Below, in pieces: positions 56,646 through 64,000 of a DNA stretch of 64,000 bases. How positions within the stretch are numbered: position 1 is the stretch's first letter; each line of letters opens with the position of its first letter. Under the pieces are notes generated by a model. The model did not search any database and had not been told where the DNA came from. It was given only the letters and a program-made list of their open reading frames with translations. Location: assembly GCA_003021015.1 (NCBI GenBank), contig PXRK01000002.1:27103-91102 (forward strand), read 5' to 3'. Origin of the DNA: Halobacteriales archaeon QS_4_66_20. Its GTDB lineage: Archaea > Halobacteriota > Halobacteria > Halobacteriales > Haloarculaceae. The position numbers and the translations under genes were made by a program.

Positions 56646-58372
56646 CCCAACTCACCGAACAGTTTCACATGCCCGACGAGTATCACGAGGCGTGCGACCG
56701 CCTCACTACGCTCGTCGAAACACACACCCAGCGACTTCTCACCGACGAATACTGGGACGACACCCACCTTGACGCTCTTGACACCCATTCCGGCCATTCA
56801 TACACCTACATCCGCGACGACGACCACGACGCCTTCGAGGGTGTCGAGGAGTATCTGTATAGCCGCTTCAAGCGATGTGTCTACCACCGCGTCACGCACG
56901 TTCTCGACGCACACACCGACGAGTACGACGCCTTCCGGTTCGTCACCGACACCGTGGCAGAGCGGAAAATCCGCCGCATTGGCTGGCACCGCCTCCGAAC
57001 GCGACTGTTCGATGATGACGACTCACCGTATATCGAGTGGCGAATCCTCGAAAGCGTCGTAGCCCAACTCAACGACTACTACGACCGTCACGGACGCTTC
57101 CCCGATTCGTACACCGATCTCGTGGATTGTCCCGATCCGAACGGAACACTCCCGTATGCACCCGACAAAGGCGACTATCATATCCATGATCTGTCGGTCG
57201 ATGAGGGCGAGTTAGTCGTAACGCTCAACGCGCCAGATTCGCTCTCGCCGGAGAGTCATTACGACTGGACCGACCACGAGCTTCGGTTCCCTGTCCACTC
57301 ACGATTTCAGGGGATGATTACATCCGGCGACATGGAAGCCCCCACACTCCACGCAAGCGAGTACGGCTACACGCTGGATGTACCCGTCGTCGTGCCCGAA
57401 ACCGAGTGTGACACCGTAGATGGGCGAGTCTTGGCTGTCGATCTCGGCGTGAAAAAGCAAGTCACTGCCGTCTCGGTCGAGCAGAACGGCGACGAGCTGA
57501 CACAGGGTGGGCCACCGCAGTTTCTCGACCATCCGGCGAAAGCGAAACTGTTCCGGCTGAAAGCCGACGCCGAAGGTATCAATGACCGCCTCGCGGAACT
57601 CAGGAGACAGGGGAAGACACATACCGACCGATTCGATCACTTGTTGTCGGAGTTTCGTAAGACACGCCGCAAAGAGCGCCGGTTGCGTGAGCACATCCAG
57701 CACGACATTGCGAACGAACTCGTCCGGTCGGCCGCCGACTCCGGCTGTGAACGGATCGTTTTCGAGTCGCTGGGGCAACTCGACAGCGGCGAAACGAGTA
57801 GTGCTGTCGCGTGGTCGATTTCGTCGTGGGCGCGCGGCGAACTGCTCGATCTCGTTGCGTACAAGGCTGAATTGCTCGGTATCGGCGTGGAGACGGTGAA
57901 TCCGTGGGGTACGTCGCGGTACTGTCCGCGGTGTGGTGAGCGTGGCCGGACGGTGAACGCGCCGGACGACCACACGGAGTGTCGCCACGGCGGGCATTTT
58001 CACTGTCCCGAGTGTGGCTACGAGTGCGACCGGGACATGGTGGGCGCACTCAACGTCGGCAGAAAACACCTTGCTGACACGAAGATGGAAGCGGCGAATC
58101 CTGTCGCCTACACGGAGGCAGGAAATCACGCCAGCTTTCCATCACCATCAGGTGCCCGTTCTGCTGGCGTTCAGTCCACGACCGACCAACAGGATGCGGC
58201 GAGCGGTCGTCAGACCCACCTCTCTCAACTCCGTGTCACGCCGCTCATTTTGAAGCGTGATGAGAGAGAATCGGGTGGACTGCACCAAAATCAGGGGAGG
58301 AAGACGGGCCTGCGGAGGCCCAGCGGTAGTGTGACACGGTACGTTCTCGCTCGTACTACCGAATGCAGTTGA
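56642..58372 (+). CDS. tnpB: TnpB (RNA-guided nuclease of IS200/IS605 elements)
   Basis: 576 residues. Split RuvC site: D in LAVDLGVKKQVT (about 267), E in IVFESLGQLD (about 375), D in CDRDMVGALNVG (about 463-465). The zinc ribbon is CPRCGERG...CPECG (about 425-458). All three acidic residues are intact, so it may be active. It is longer than the usual 400-440, with an extended N-terminal part (first 170) and a roughly 90-residue C-terminal tail beyond the last RuvC motif that probably overlaps guide-RNA sequence. Confidence 0.9.
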   Translation: MTQLTEQFHMPDEYHEACDRLTTLVETHTQRLLTDEYWDDTHLDALDTHSGHSYTYIRDDDHDAFEGVEEYLYSRFKRCVYHRVTHVLDAHTDEYDAFRFVTDTVAERKIRRIGWHRLRTRLFDDDDSPYIEWRILESVVAQLNDYYDRHGRFPDSYTDLVDCPDPNGTLPYAPDKGDYHIHDLSVDEGELVVTLNAPDSLSPESHYDWTDHELRFPVHSRFQGMITSGDMEAPTLHASEYGYTLDVPVVVPETECDTVDGRVLAVDLGVKKQVTAVSVEQNGDELTQGGPPQFLDHPAKAKLFRLKADAEGINDRLAELRRQGKTHTDRFDHLLSEFRKTRRKERRLREHIQHDIANELVRSAADSGCERIVFESLGQLDSGETSSAVAWSISSWARGELLDLVAYKAELLGIGVETVNPWGTSRYCPRCGERGRTVNAPDDHTECRHGGHFHCPECGYECDRDMVGALNVGRKHLADTKMEAANPVAYTEAGNHASFPSPSGARSAGVQSTTDQQDAASGRQTHLSQLRVTPLILKRDERESGGLHQNQGRKTGLRRPSGSVTRYVLARTTECS

Positions 58373-58480
58373 CTACTACCAAATCCTACTGAAAATCAGA
58401 ACGGTTGGGACTACTTTGCACTGTTGTCGTCGGAAGGTTCTGCCCGAAGAAAGCACTCGAAAGCAGAGACTGGAACTCAT
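58240..58480 (+). ncRNA. Putative omega RNA overlapping the tnpB 3' end
   Basis: TnpB proteins use an RNA read from the 3' end of their own gene and the element right end. Here the C-terminal codons after the RuvC domain are not protein-like, and GGGCCTGCGGAGGCCC (58305-58320) forms a hairpin. The exact ends and guide are not determined. Confidence 0.35.
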
Positions 58481-58589
58481 ACTGATTGTTGTGACCCGTT
58501 ACCGCCGGGTACTCCTCAGACGCCAGTTTCGGGTCGTGAAACCGCCGCTATTGCGATGTGGTGGTGAAAATAATCACAACAATCAGTAT
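58479..58589. repeat. Palindromic element E7, 111 bp
   Basis: Perfect 16-base ends ATACTGATTGTTGTGA/TCACAACAATCAGTAT. The interior shares GTTACC and GAAAATAA with E1 and E5. Confidence 0.85.
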
Positions 58590-58590
58590 C

Positions 58591-58672
58591 ATAGTGATTA
58601 TTGTGACTGTTTACCGGGTCAACCGCACGCAGTCGTGCGGTCGATCCCGTAACGACTCACAATAATCACTAT
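58591..58672. repeat. Palindromic element E8, 82 bp
   Basis: Separated from E7 by a single base. Ends ATAGTGATTATTGTGA/AATAATCACTAT; differs from E6 at only a few positions although 4 kb away. Nearly complete hairpin with the apex near GCACGCAGTCGTGC. Confidence 0.85.
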
Positions 58673-58681
58673 CAGTCGCGT

Positions 58682-59233
58682 TTACGCTTCGATGGCGTCG
58701 GCGGCCTGCTCGGAGACGTCGCGGATCTGGGCCTGCACGTCCTCGATCTGGTCCTGCAGTTCGTCGACCTGCTCGCCGACCTGGGCCGTCGCCTCGACGG
58801 ACTGGGTCTCGATCTCCTCGTGGGCGTCGAGGAGGAGATCGTACTGCTCCTCCAGCGCGGCGAGGAACTCGTCGCTGAGCTCGGACTGGGTGTCGATGCC
58901 GCCCTCGTACTCCGTCAGGAAGGTGTCGAAGGCGTCACTGTGGGTTTCGAGCAGCTCGTCGTAGCTCTCGTCGACCAGCTCGCGGAGTTCGTCGGTCGCG
59001 CCCGCGGCGCCGGGGACGTTCCCCTCCCAGGCGTCGAGCACGGAGTGGAACGCTTCCTGCTGGAGTTCGACGACCTTGCGCTGGGTCGACTCCGTCGCTT
59101 CGAGGCTGTCGAGTGTCGCCTCGTTGAGCCGCTGCTGGAATTCGACGCTCTGCTGGAGCGCCTGGTGGCTGCCTTCGACTGCCTGTCGCTGCAGCTCGAA
59201 CGTCGCTTCGATGGGTGTCGTGTAGTCGGTCAT
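58682..59233 (-). CDS. Coiled-coil phasin-like protein
   Basis: 183 residues (MTDYTTPIEATFELQRQAVE). Nearly all helical with long coiled-coil heptads at the C-terminal third (VGEQVDELQDQIEDVQAQIRDVSEQ). Glutamine- and glutamate-rich. The pattern is like polyhydroxyalkanoate phasins and related haloarchaeal proteins; function is inferred weakly. The extension to 59386 is rejected. Preceded by 250 gene-free bases (59234-59483). Confidence 0.6.
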   Translation of the reverse strand: MTDYTTPIEATFELQRQAVEGSHQALQQSVEFQQRLNEATLDSLEATESTQRKVVELQQEAFHSVLDAWEGNVPGAAGATDELRELVDESYDELLETHSDAFDTFLTEYEGGIDTQSELSDEFLAALEEQYDLLLDAHEEIETQSVEATAQVGEQVDELQDQIEDVQAQIRDVSEQAADAIEA

Positions 59234-59453
59234 TGTCGTTCTGTCTCTACGTACACCCCCCATGTGTATAAAGCTGTCGTCTATTACCATCTGATGCCAT
59301 TCATTACCAACAACGCAGATTGCCAACAACGCAGGTTGTTTCACCCGGAGTCCTGCTGACCGACCAGAGAGGAGATTGGTTTGCACGGAGAAAAGAGCGA
59401 TCTGCGCCGCTCTTGCCCGCTAAAATTCTCCTCCGATGATGGTAATAAAAAAT

Positions 59454-59462
59454 TTTATATAT
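59454..59462 (+). promoter_or_regulatory. TATA box of the subtilase gene
   Basis: TTTATATAT centred about 26 bases upstream of the ATG at 59484. It fixes that start over the in-frame ATG at 59436. Confidence 0.7.
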
Positions 59463-59483
59463 CTGGGCTTAGCGGGTGGGAGT

Positions 59484-61355
59484 ATGCCGAAGGATGGCAA
59501 GGGCAGTGATACCAGACCTGTCTCACGACGCGACGTACTGAAAACGACCAGCGGCGCGATCGCGGCGGGCGTTGTTGCCGGAACGGCAGCGGCGACGGCG
59601 GACGGACGCGTCGAAGTCAACGTCGGCTTTTCGAGCGAGGGGGGCGCTCAGGCGGCACGCGACGCGGCCGTTAACACCAAACGGGAGTTCAAGTTCGACG
59701 CGATGACAATCGAGGTACCAAAAGAGCGGGTTGACGCCCTGAAGAACAACCCGAACATCCGGTACGTCGAGGAGAACGGCGAGATGCACGCGCTGGCCCA
59801 GTCGACGCCCTACGGGATCGAGACGGTCGGCGCCGACGCCGCGATCAGCGAGGGCGAGACCGGCGACGGCGCCGACATCGCGGTGATCGATACGGGGATC
59901 GACGCGACTCACGAGGACCTCAAAGCCCACCTCGGGGAGGGCTGGGCAGCGAGCGCCGCGGCCTGTCAGGACGACTGCAACGGCGGCTTCTACTGTGACC
60001 CGAACGGCATCAGCAGCTGTAACACCGAGTGGGACGACGACAACGACCACGGCACCCACTGCGCCGGCACGGTCGGTGCGATCGACAACGACACCGGCGT
60101 CGTCGGCGTCGCCCCGGACGTGACGCTGCACGCCGTGAAGGTGCTTGACTGCTGTGGCAGCGGCTCCTACGACGACATCGCGGCCGGCATCGAATGGGCC
60201 GCCGACCAGGGGTACGGCGTCGGCAGCATGAGCCTCGGGGGCGACGCCTCCTCGGTCGTCAAGGACGCCTGCGTGTACGCACGCGACCGTGGAATGCTGC
60301 TGGTCGCTGCGGCGGGTAACTCCGGCCCGTGCTCGGACTGTGTCAGCTATCCGGCCGCCTACGACGAGTGTATCGCAGTCAGTGCGACCGACGAGAACGA
60401 CGATCTGGCCGACTTCTCCTCGACCGGGCCGGAGGTCGAGCTCGCCGCACCCGGCGTGGACGTGCGCTCGACTATCCCCCGGAGCGACTACACGAAGTTC
60501 AGCGGGACCTCGATGGCCTGCCCGCACGTGGCGGGTGCCGGTGCGCAGCTGATGGCTAATGGCAACAGCGCTTCCGAGGCCCGCCAGCAACTCAACGAGA
60601 CCGCCGAGGACGTCGGCCTCTCGAGCAACGAACAGGGCAACGGCCGCCTCGACGTCGCTGCCGCGCTCGGGATCGACGACGGCAGCGGCGAGGGCCCCGC
60701 CGAACTCTCCGTCTCGACCGGCGACGCGACGAACGTCGGCGAGACATCGGCGACGCTGAACGGCAGCCTGGACGGCCTCGGCGGCGCCGACAGCGCCGAC
60801 GTGTACTTCGAGTGGGGCCAGTCCGGCGGCGACCTCTCGAACGTCACCAGCGCGAAGACGCGCTCCTCGACTGGCTCGTTCAGCGACGACATCTCCGGGC
60901 TCTCCTCGGACACCACCTACGAGTACCGCGCGGTCGCCGACGCCAGCGACGGCTCGTCGGTCACCGGCAGCACCCGGTCGTTCACCACCGACAGCGGCAG
61001 TTCCTGCTTCATCACGACGGCGACTGCCGACGAGACGCGCACGCTGAACTCGCTGCGCCGCTTCCGTGACGAGTCGATGTCGGCGACGCCGGTCGGCCGC
61101 GGTATGGTCGGGCTGTACTACCGGATCAGTCCGCCGATCGCCGAGACCCTGGAGCGCTACCCCGAGAGCCGGACCGCAAACACCACCCGGTCGATCGTCC
61201 AGGCCTGTGCGGACATCTCCGACGAGCAGGACGGGACAGATTCGCGGCTCGAGAGCGCCTTCCTCGGCGTCGTGCTCACGCAGCTGTACATCGTGGGCAT
61301 CCTCACGGCCGCGTTCGGCCACGCCGGCATCCGGATGAAAGAACTGCTGGAGTGA
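59484..61355 (+). CDS. Tat-exported subtilisin-like protease (halolysin type) with CFI-box
   Basis: 623 residues. Twin-arginine signal SRRDVLKTTSG, then an inhibitor-like prodomain (about 40-105, IEVPKERVDALKNNPNIRYVEE). The catalytic domain has D in AVIDTGID (about 136), H in DHGTHCAGTVG (about 189) and S in SGTSMACPHVAG (about 341). A fibronectin-III-like domain (LSVSTGDATNVGETSATLNG) follows, then CFITTATADETRTLNSLRRFRDE, a CFI-box C-terminal region. Cysteine-rich loops (CQDDCNGGFYCDPNG) are unusual and suggest disulfides. A hydrophobic helix near the end could anchor it. Confidence 0.88.
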   Translation: MPKDGKGSDTRPVSRRDVLKTTSGAIAAGVVAGTAAATADGRVEVNVGFSSEGGAQAARDAAVNTKREFKFDAMTIEVPKERVDALKNNPNIRYVEENGEMHALAQSTPYGIETVGADAAISEGETGDGADIAVIDTGIDATHEDLKAHLGEGWAASAAACQDDCNGGFYCDPNGISSCNTEWDDDNDHGTHCAGTVGAIDNDTGVVGVAPDVTLHAVKVLDCCGSGSYDDIAAGIEWAADQGYGVGSMSLGGDASSVVKDACVYARDRGMLLVAAAGNSGPCSDCVSYPAAYDECIAVSATDENDDLADFSSTGPEVELAAPGVDVRSTIPRSDYTKFSGTSMACPHVAGAGAQLMANGNSASEARQQLNETAEDVGLSSNEQGNGRLDVAAALGIDDGSGEGPAELSVSTGDATNVGETSATLNGSLDGLGGADSADVYFEWGQSGGDLSNVTSAKTRSSTGSFSDDISGLSSDTTYEYRAVADASDGSSVTGSTRSFTTDSGSSCFITTATADETRTLNSLRRFRDESMSATPVGRGMVGLYYRISPPIAETLERYPESRTANTTRSIVQACADISDEQDGTDSRLESAFLGVVLTQLYIVGILTAAFGHAGIRMKELLE

Positions 61356-61424
61356 CGACTGCGAACGAATCGACCGCGGATCGACGACTGCACATGCGGA
61401 TCATTTTTCCGCTGGCACCCCCTG

Positions 61425-61440
61425 ATAGTGATTGTTGTGA
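61425..61440. repeat. Half element E9
   Basis: ATAGTGATTGTTGTGA, identical to the left arm of E1, preceded by TG as in E1. No right arm found downstream. It is the only copy not next to a stop codon (70 bases after the subtilase stop). Confidence 0.55.
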
Positions 61441-61487
61441 CTCTACTGGGCGACAGACCGATGTGACCGCAGCCCCAATTAGCGCTG

Positions 61488-62456
61488 ATGGCGAGTGACT
61501 CAGACGACCGGTCCTCGGCCGCCCTGAGCACCGAAGAGCGACGCTGGCTCGAGCGCGTTCGCGCAGCCGGGTCACTCTCACAGCTCCGGGAGATCACAGG
61601 CACCGACACCGATCACGACGCCTACATCGAGGCAAAGCCGACCTGGGAGCGGCTCCGGGGCCGCGAACTCGGCGAGCCCACGCCGTCCGAGGGGCTGCCG
61701 GGCGACCGGGTCGTCGTCGACGGCCAGCCGTTCCACGTCCACGGCGTCACCCACGCCGACGCCGAGCCCGAACGGGAGTTTCTCCGGACCCACGTGAGCC
61801 AGTTCCTCGATGGGAACGCTGAGGTGCACTGCGAACAGGGGATCCGGCCGATGTACCTCGAGGATTTCGATGGGGTCTCCGAGGCTGACGACTACCGGTG
61901 GGCGATGCACCACTGTCGGCAGCTGGACATCAGCTCGCACATCGACGGCCTCATCGAGGAGACGTTCGACGAGGAGTCCCACAGCGTCACCGGGAACATC
62001 CGCTCGGCCGCCTCGCAGTTCCGCGAGGTGACCTATTCGCTCATCGAGTCGGGCGCCGACGTGTACGGCAAGACGTTCGCGGCCGCACTCGGCGACACCG
62101 CCTCGACGTTCCTGATGGACCACGAGCACCTCGCGACTGGCGAGGATTTCACCTCTCACGAACTGTCGAAAGCCGCCGCGGAGAACCCCGAGAAACTGGT
62201 CGAACTCCAGTACTACTACAAGTGTGCTTTCCTCCCACAGCCGCTGGAGCGCGAGTGGCTCCGGCGCCACGACCACGAACTGGAGCTGTTCACTCACGCC
62301 CGCAACGAACGCATCGCGGCCTGGGCGCTGTATCACACCGACGATGCCCCCGTCCACCTGATCGTCGGCGCCGCCCACCAGCCCGGCGTCTGCTACTATC
62401 TGCGGGCATACCGCGACGACGAGTGGGACTACGGCGAGTTCGAACTGGTCCCCTGA
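61488..62456 (+). CDS. TraB/TIKI-like superfamily protein
   Basis: 322 residues. VHGVTHADAEPEREFL gives G-x-x-H, FTHARNERIAAWALYH carries an R-N-x-x motif, and HLIVGAAHQPGVCYYL gives a second G-x-x-H. These three blocks are the conserved metal-site pattern of the TraB/TIKI/EreA superfamily. No signal or membrane helix. Cytoplasmic metallohydrolase of unknown substrate; the assignment is from motif order only. Confidence 0.6.
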   Translation: MASDSDDRSSAALSTEERRWLERVRAAGSLSQLREITGTDTDHDAYIEAKPTWERLRGRELGEPTPSEGLPGDRVVVDGQPFHVHGVTHADAEPEREFLRTHVSQFLDGNAEVHCEQGIRPMYLEDFDGVSEADDYRWAMHHCRQLDISSHIDGLIEETFDEESHSVTGNIRSAASQFREVTYSLIESGADVYGKTFAAALGDTASTFLMDHEHLATGEDFTSHELSKAAAENPEKLVELQYYYKCAFLPQPLEREWLRRHDHELELFTHARNERIAAWALYHTDDAPVHLIVGAAHQPGVCYYLRAYRDDEWDYGEFELVP

Positions 62457-62590
62457 TCCCGGTCGTTGTCCCCACCGGGCCGGTCCAGGACGACCGACCG
62501 TAGCGCTCCCTCCCTCCGTGTGTCGATTATGTGTCCCCTGGCCCGTTCGTTTCCAAAGTTCTTTGGCTTTCCCGCCGTTAGCCGGGGGTG

Positions 62591-63289
62591 ATGGACGAAG
62601 CCGCGGCGACGCGTCGGGCAGCACTTGACGCCGTCGACGACGTTGAACCCGACCGGCTACACGAGCGGATCACCAAACACGTGCAGGCCGGATCGATGGT
62701 CCCCGGCGTGCTGACGATTCTGAGCGTCCGCGCCGTCACCGGCGGGGCGACGGGGGGCGCCAGCGCCGGCGACGATACCCTGCTGGACGCCGTCGAGCGG
62801 CGGGCAGCAGGGGTCCAGCTGATCTACGACGGCCTCCGGCTCACCCGACAGCTCTCCCACGACGAGCCCTGGACAACGGGCCACAAGGAGGCCGGCGACC
62901 TCGACGTTCTGGTCGCCGACGTCCTGGTCGCACGAGGCTTCTATCTCCTCTCGCGGACGACGGCAGCCGACACCGCTGTCGAGACGGTCCGAGCCTTCGG
63001 CCACGACCAGACCGTCCGCGAAACCCACGATGTCCCCGAACTGGACCGCAACCTCGAAGCCGACGTAGTCCGGCTGGCGATCGTCGCCGGCGCCGGCCTC
63101 CGTGAGAGGGCACTCTCGCCGGGCGTCACCGAACTCGCAGCGACGCTCGCGGGCGAGTTCGAGACCGACGCCGATGCGGGGTTCAACGACGTCGAGCGCC
63201 TCGAAATGGAGACAATCGTCGACCGACTGGCCGCAGTCACGCCGGACACCGGGGTCGACGAGGGGCTCACCACGTCAGTAGACGATTAA
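62591..63289 (+). CDS. DUF7114-like haloarchaeal protein
   Basis: 232 residues (MDEAAATRRAALDAVDDVEP). All-helical and acidic; VERRAAGVQLIYDGLRLTRQL and DVLVADVLVARGFYLLSRT resemble helices of isoprenoid synthase folds, but the DDxxD motifs are absent. It fits an uncharacterised haloarchaeal family, named from memory. A GTG three bases earlier is possible. Confidence 0.6.
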   Translation: MDEAAATRRAALDAVDDVEPDRLHERITKHVQAGSMVPGVLTILSVRAVTGGATGGASAGDDTLLDAVERRAAGVQLIYDGLRLTRQLSHDEPWTTGHKEAGDLDVLVADVLVARGFYLLSRTTAADTAVETVRAFGHDQTVRETHDVPELDRNLEADVVRLAIVAGAGLRERALSPGVTELAATLAGEFETDADAGFNDVERLEMETIVDRLAAVTPDTGVDEGLTTSVDD

Positions 63290-63332
63290 ATCGAAACGTT
63301 CAAAATCAGTTCGGGGCTACGCTTTGGTGCGC

Positions 63333-63404
63333 GCCTGGGTAGCTTAGCGGTAAAGCGCGTCCTTGGTAAGGACGAGACCCCGGATTCAAATTCCGGCCTA
63401 GGCT
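63333..63404 (+). tRNA. tRNA-Thr (anticodon GGT)
   Basis: 72 bases. Acceptor GCCTGGG/CCTAGGC, D stem GCTT/AAGC, anticodon stem CGTCC/GGACG with loop TTGGTAA (anticodon GGT), T arm CCGGA-TTCAAAT-TCCGG, discriminator T as expected for archaeal tRNA-Thr. CCA is not coded. Confidence 0.93.
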
Positions 63405-63738
63405 CTCTCTGGGCTGTTTTTCCGGTCGTCAGCGTTTAATCCGCGAGTGACAAATCATGCTTGCCAAAGAACGCGACCCCGGGTATCGACTGAATCGTCT
63501 CACAACCGATTATTCGGAAGGTAGAGGGCTCGGATTACCACGCCTTGTATCATCACGACTAAAATCCATTTTGGCTCCGAGCTATCACTAGTTGAGAAAG
63601 CTGTTCAAGATGTAGGGCGCATATCTGTCACAATAGAGGATCGTACTCAGCGCCCTCAGGATCTCATTCGTTAGTAAATCACAGACTCTCACGAAAAATT
63701 CATTACGAATCACAATCAATTCTAAGTTGAGGTGACGT
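63405..63738. other. Gene-free gap before the Hsp20 gene
   Basis: 334 bases, AT-richer than the surroundings, without a credible gene, RNA or repeat. GAGGTGA at 63729-63735 is a strong Shine-Dalgarno sequence for the next gene. Confidence 0.5.
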
Positions 63739-64000
63739 ATGATGGCGTTACCAACTGACCCAACCAGCTCATGGCTTTCCGGCACCGGCAGTCAATCACG
63801 TCTGTTCGGCACCGGTTCGGACGACTACGAACTCTACGAACAGGACGGCGAGTTCGTCCTCAGCGTCGAAATGCCAGGGTTCGAGCGCGATGACATTGAG
63901 GTCGGTTGGTACGAAGGGCGTCTAACAGTCGCGGCTGAACACGAGGACAACCGCCGTGATCAAACGCGGACCTACCGTCGGTCCTTCCGAATGCCAAAGC
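63739..64000 (+). CDS. Hsp20/alpha-crystallin family protein, 5' part
   Basis: 87 codons visible, cut by the right edge. YELYEQDGEFVLSVEMPGFERDDIEVGWYEGRLTVAAEHED is the start of the alpha-crystallin domain, and YRRSFRMP its consensus strand. Small heat-shock chaperone of the cytoplasm. The first of two adjacent ATGs is used; a strong Shine-Dalgarno sequence (63729-63735) marks the start. Confidence 0.9.
   Translation, partial: MMALPTDPTSSWLSGTGSQSRLFGTGSDDYELYEQDGEFVLSVEMPGFERDDIEVGWYEGRLTVAAEHEDNRRDQTRTYRRSFRMPK

Larger units (their letters stand above)
56493..58480 (+). mobile_element. TnpB-only IS200/IS605-family element (IS1341-type)
   Basis: DUF2080 gene plus tnpB, with no tnpA within reach. 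Outer limits are not certain. Left noncoding bases from about 56400 (CCGGTATTATTCAGTAGTATTC) and the right noncoding tail to about 58480 probably belong to it. It separates the radical SAM gene from the E7-E8 repeats. Confidence 0.7.

Noticed and set aside
58373..58478. Right end of the TnpB element as part of the E7 repeat
   Set aside because: E7 has its own complete inverted ends and resembles E1 and E5 elsewhere, so it is separate from the insertion sequence.
59523..61322. 599-codon antisense frame
   Set aside because: Shadow of the subtilase gene with its complete catalytic triad.
63588..63785. 65-codon minus-strand frame before the Hsp20 gene
   Set aside because: Overlaps the Hsp20 start, hydrophobic and cysteine-containing without family likeness; probably chance in AT-richer DNA.

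Overview
The window is high-GC DNA from a haloarchaeon (class Halobacteria). Support: very acidic proteins, TATA-type boxes about 26-28 bases upstream of start codons (leaderless transcription), twin-arginine lipoproteins, a TFB, FtsZ1-SecE-Spt5 in their usual archaeal order, DtdA, and haloarchaea-specific small families. The genus cannot be fixed from sequence alone.

Host part 1 (1-25.5 kb): a secretion/pilus ATPase cut by the left edge, a 5'-nucleotidase-like enzyme, a hydantoinase/oxoprolinase pair (hyuA-hyuB), small proteins (a 46-residue zinc ribbon, a DUF5783-like protein), a DoxX-like membrane protein, a RecJ-like DHH phosphoesterase, a TFB paralogue, a membrane-anchored Hdr-type iron-sulfur protein, dtdA, ftsZ1-secE-spt5, a complete peptide-type ABC transporter (16.7-23.0 kb), and a receiver-PAS regulator.

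Integrated element (25,555-47,870, about 22.3 kb): a provirus bounded by a 14-bp repeat whose right copy is the 3' end of a tRNA-Pro gene. It has three gene blocks. (i) An 11-gene leftward early operon (30.1-25.6 kb) in which every gene overlaps the next; it carries a PCNA-like clamp, a Cas4-like nuclease, zinc-ribbon micro-proteins and the integrase. Two small winged-helix regulators and TTGT-N6-ACAA operator-like sites sit at its head. (ii) A rightward structural operon (37.3-44.3 kb) whose order of small membrane proteins, Tat-exported spike-like protein, two membrane proteins and a P-loop ATPase matches the pleolipovirus core (VP3-VP4-ORF6-ORF7-VP8). (iii) A 10-gene leftward right-arm operon (47.8-44.3 kb), again with every gene overlapping, carrying two DNA methyltransferases. 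Between them lie accessory genes: two lipoproteins (one transglutaminase-like), a second tyrosine recombinase, a retropepsin-like aspartic protease and a trypsin-like serine protease. A palindromic repeat centred on GCATGC occurs at least eleven times in the element, mostly at gene junctions, where it encodes a recurring HPHAGGG-like C-terminus.

Host part 2 (47.9-64 kb): tRNA-Pro, proS, ileS, a BAAT-type acyl hydrolase lipoprotein, a radical SAM protein, a TnpB-only insertion sequence, a coiled-coil protein, a Tat-exported subtilase, a TraB-like protein, a DUF7114-like protein, tRNA-Thr and a truncated Hsp20 gene.

The second main signal is a family of 59-111 bp palindromic elements at gene 3' ends across the host DNA (13.5, 15.8, 23.0, 24.3, 54.6, 58.5 and 61.4 kb). 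Their terminal arms differ between copies but stay complementary within each copy. At four sites the last A of the neighbouring TGA stop codon is the first base of the element.
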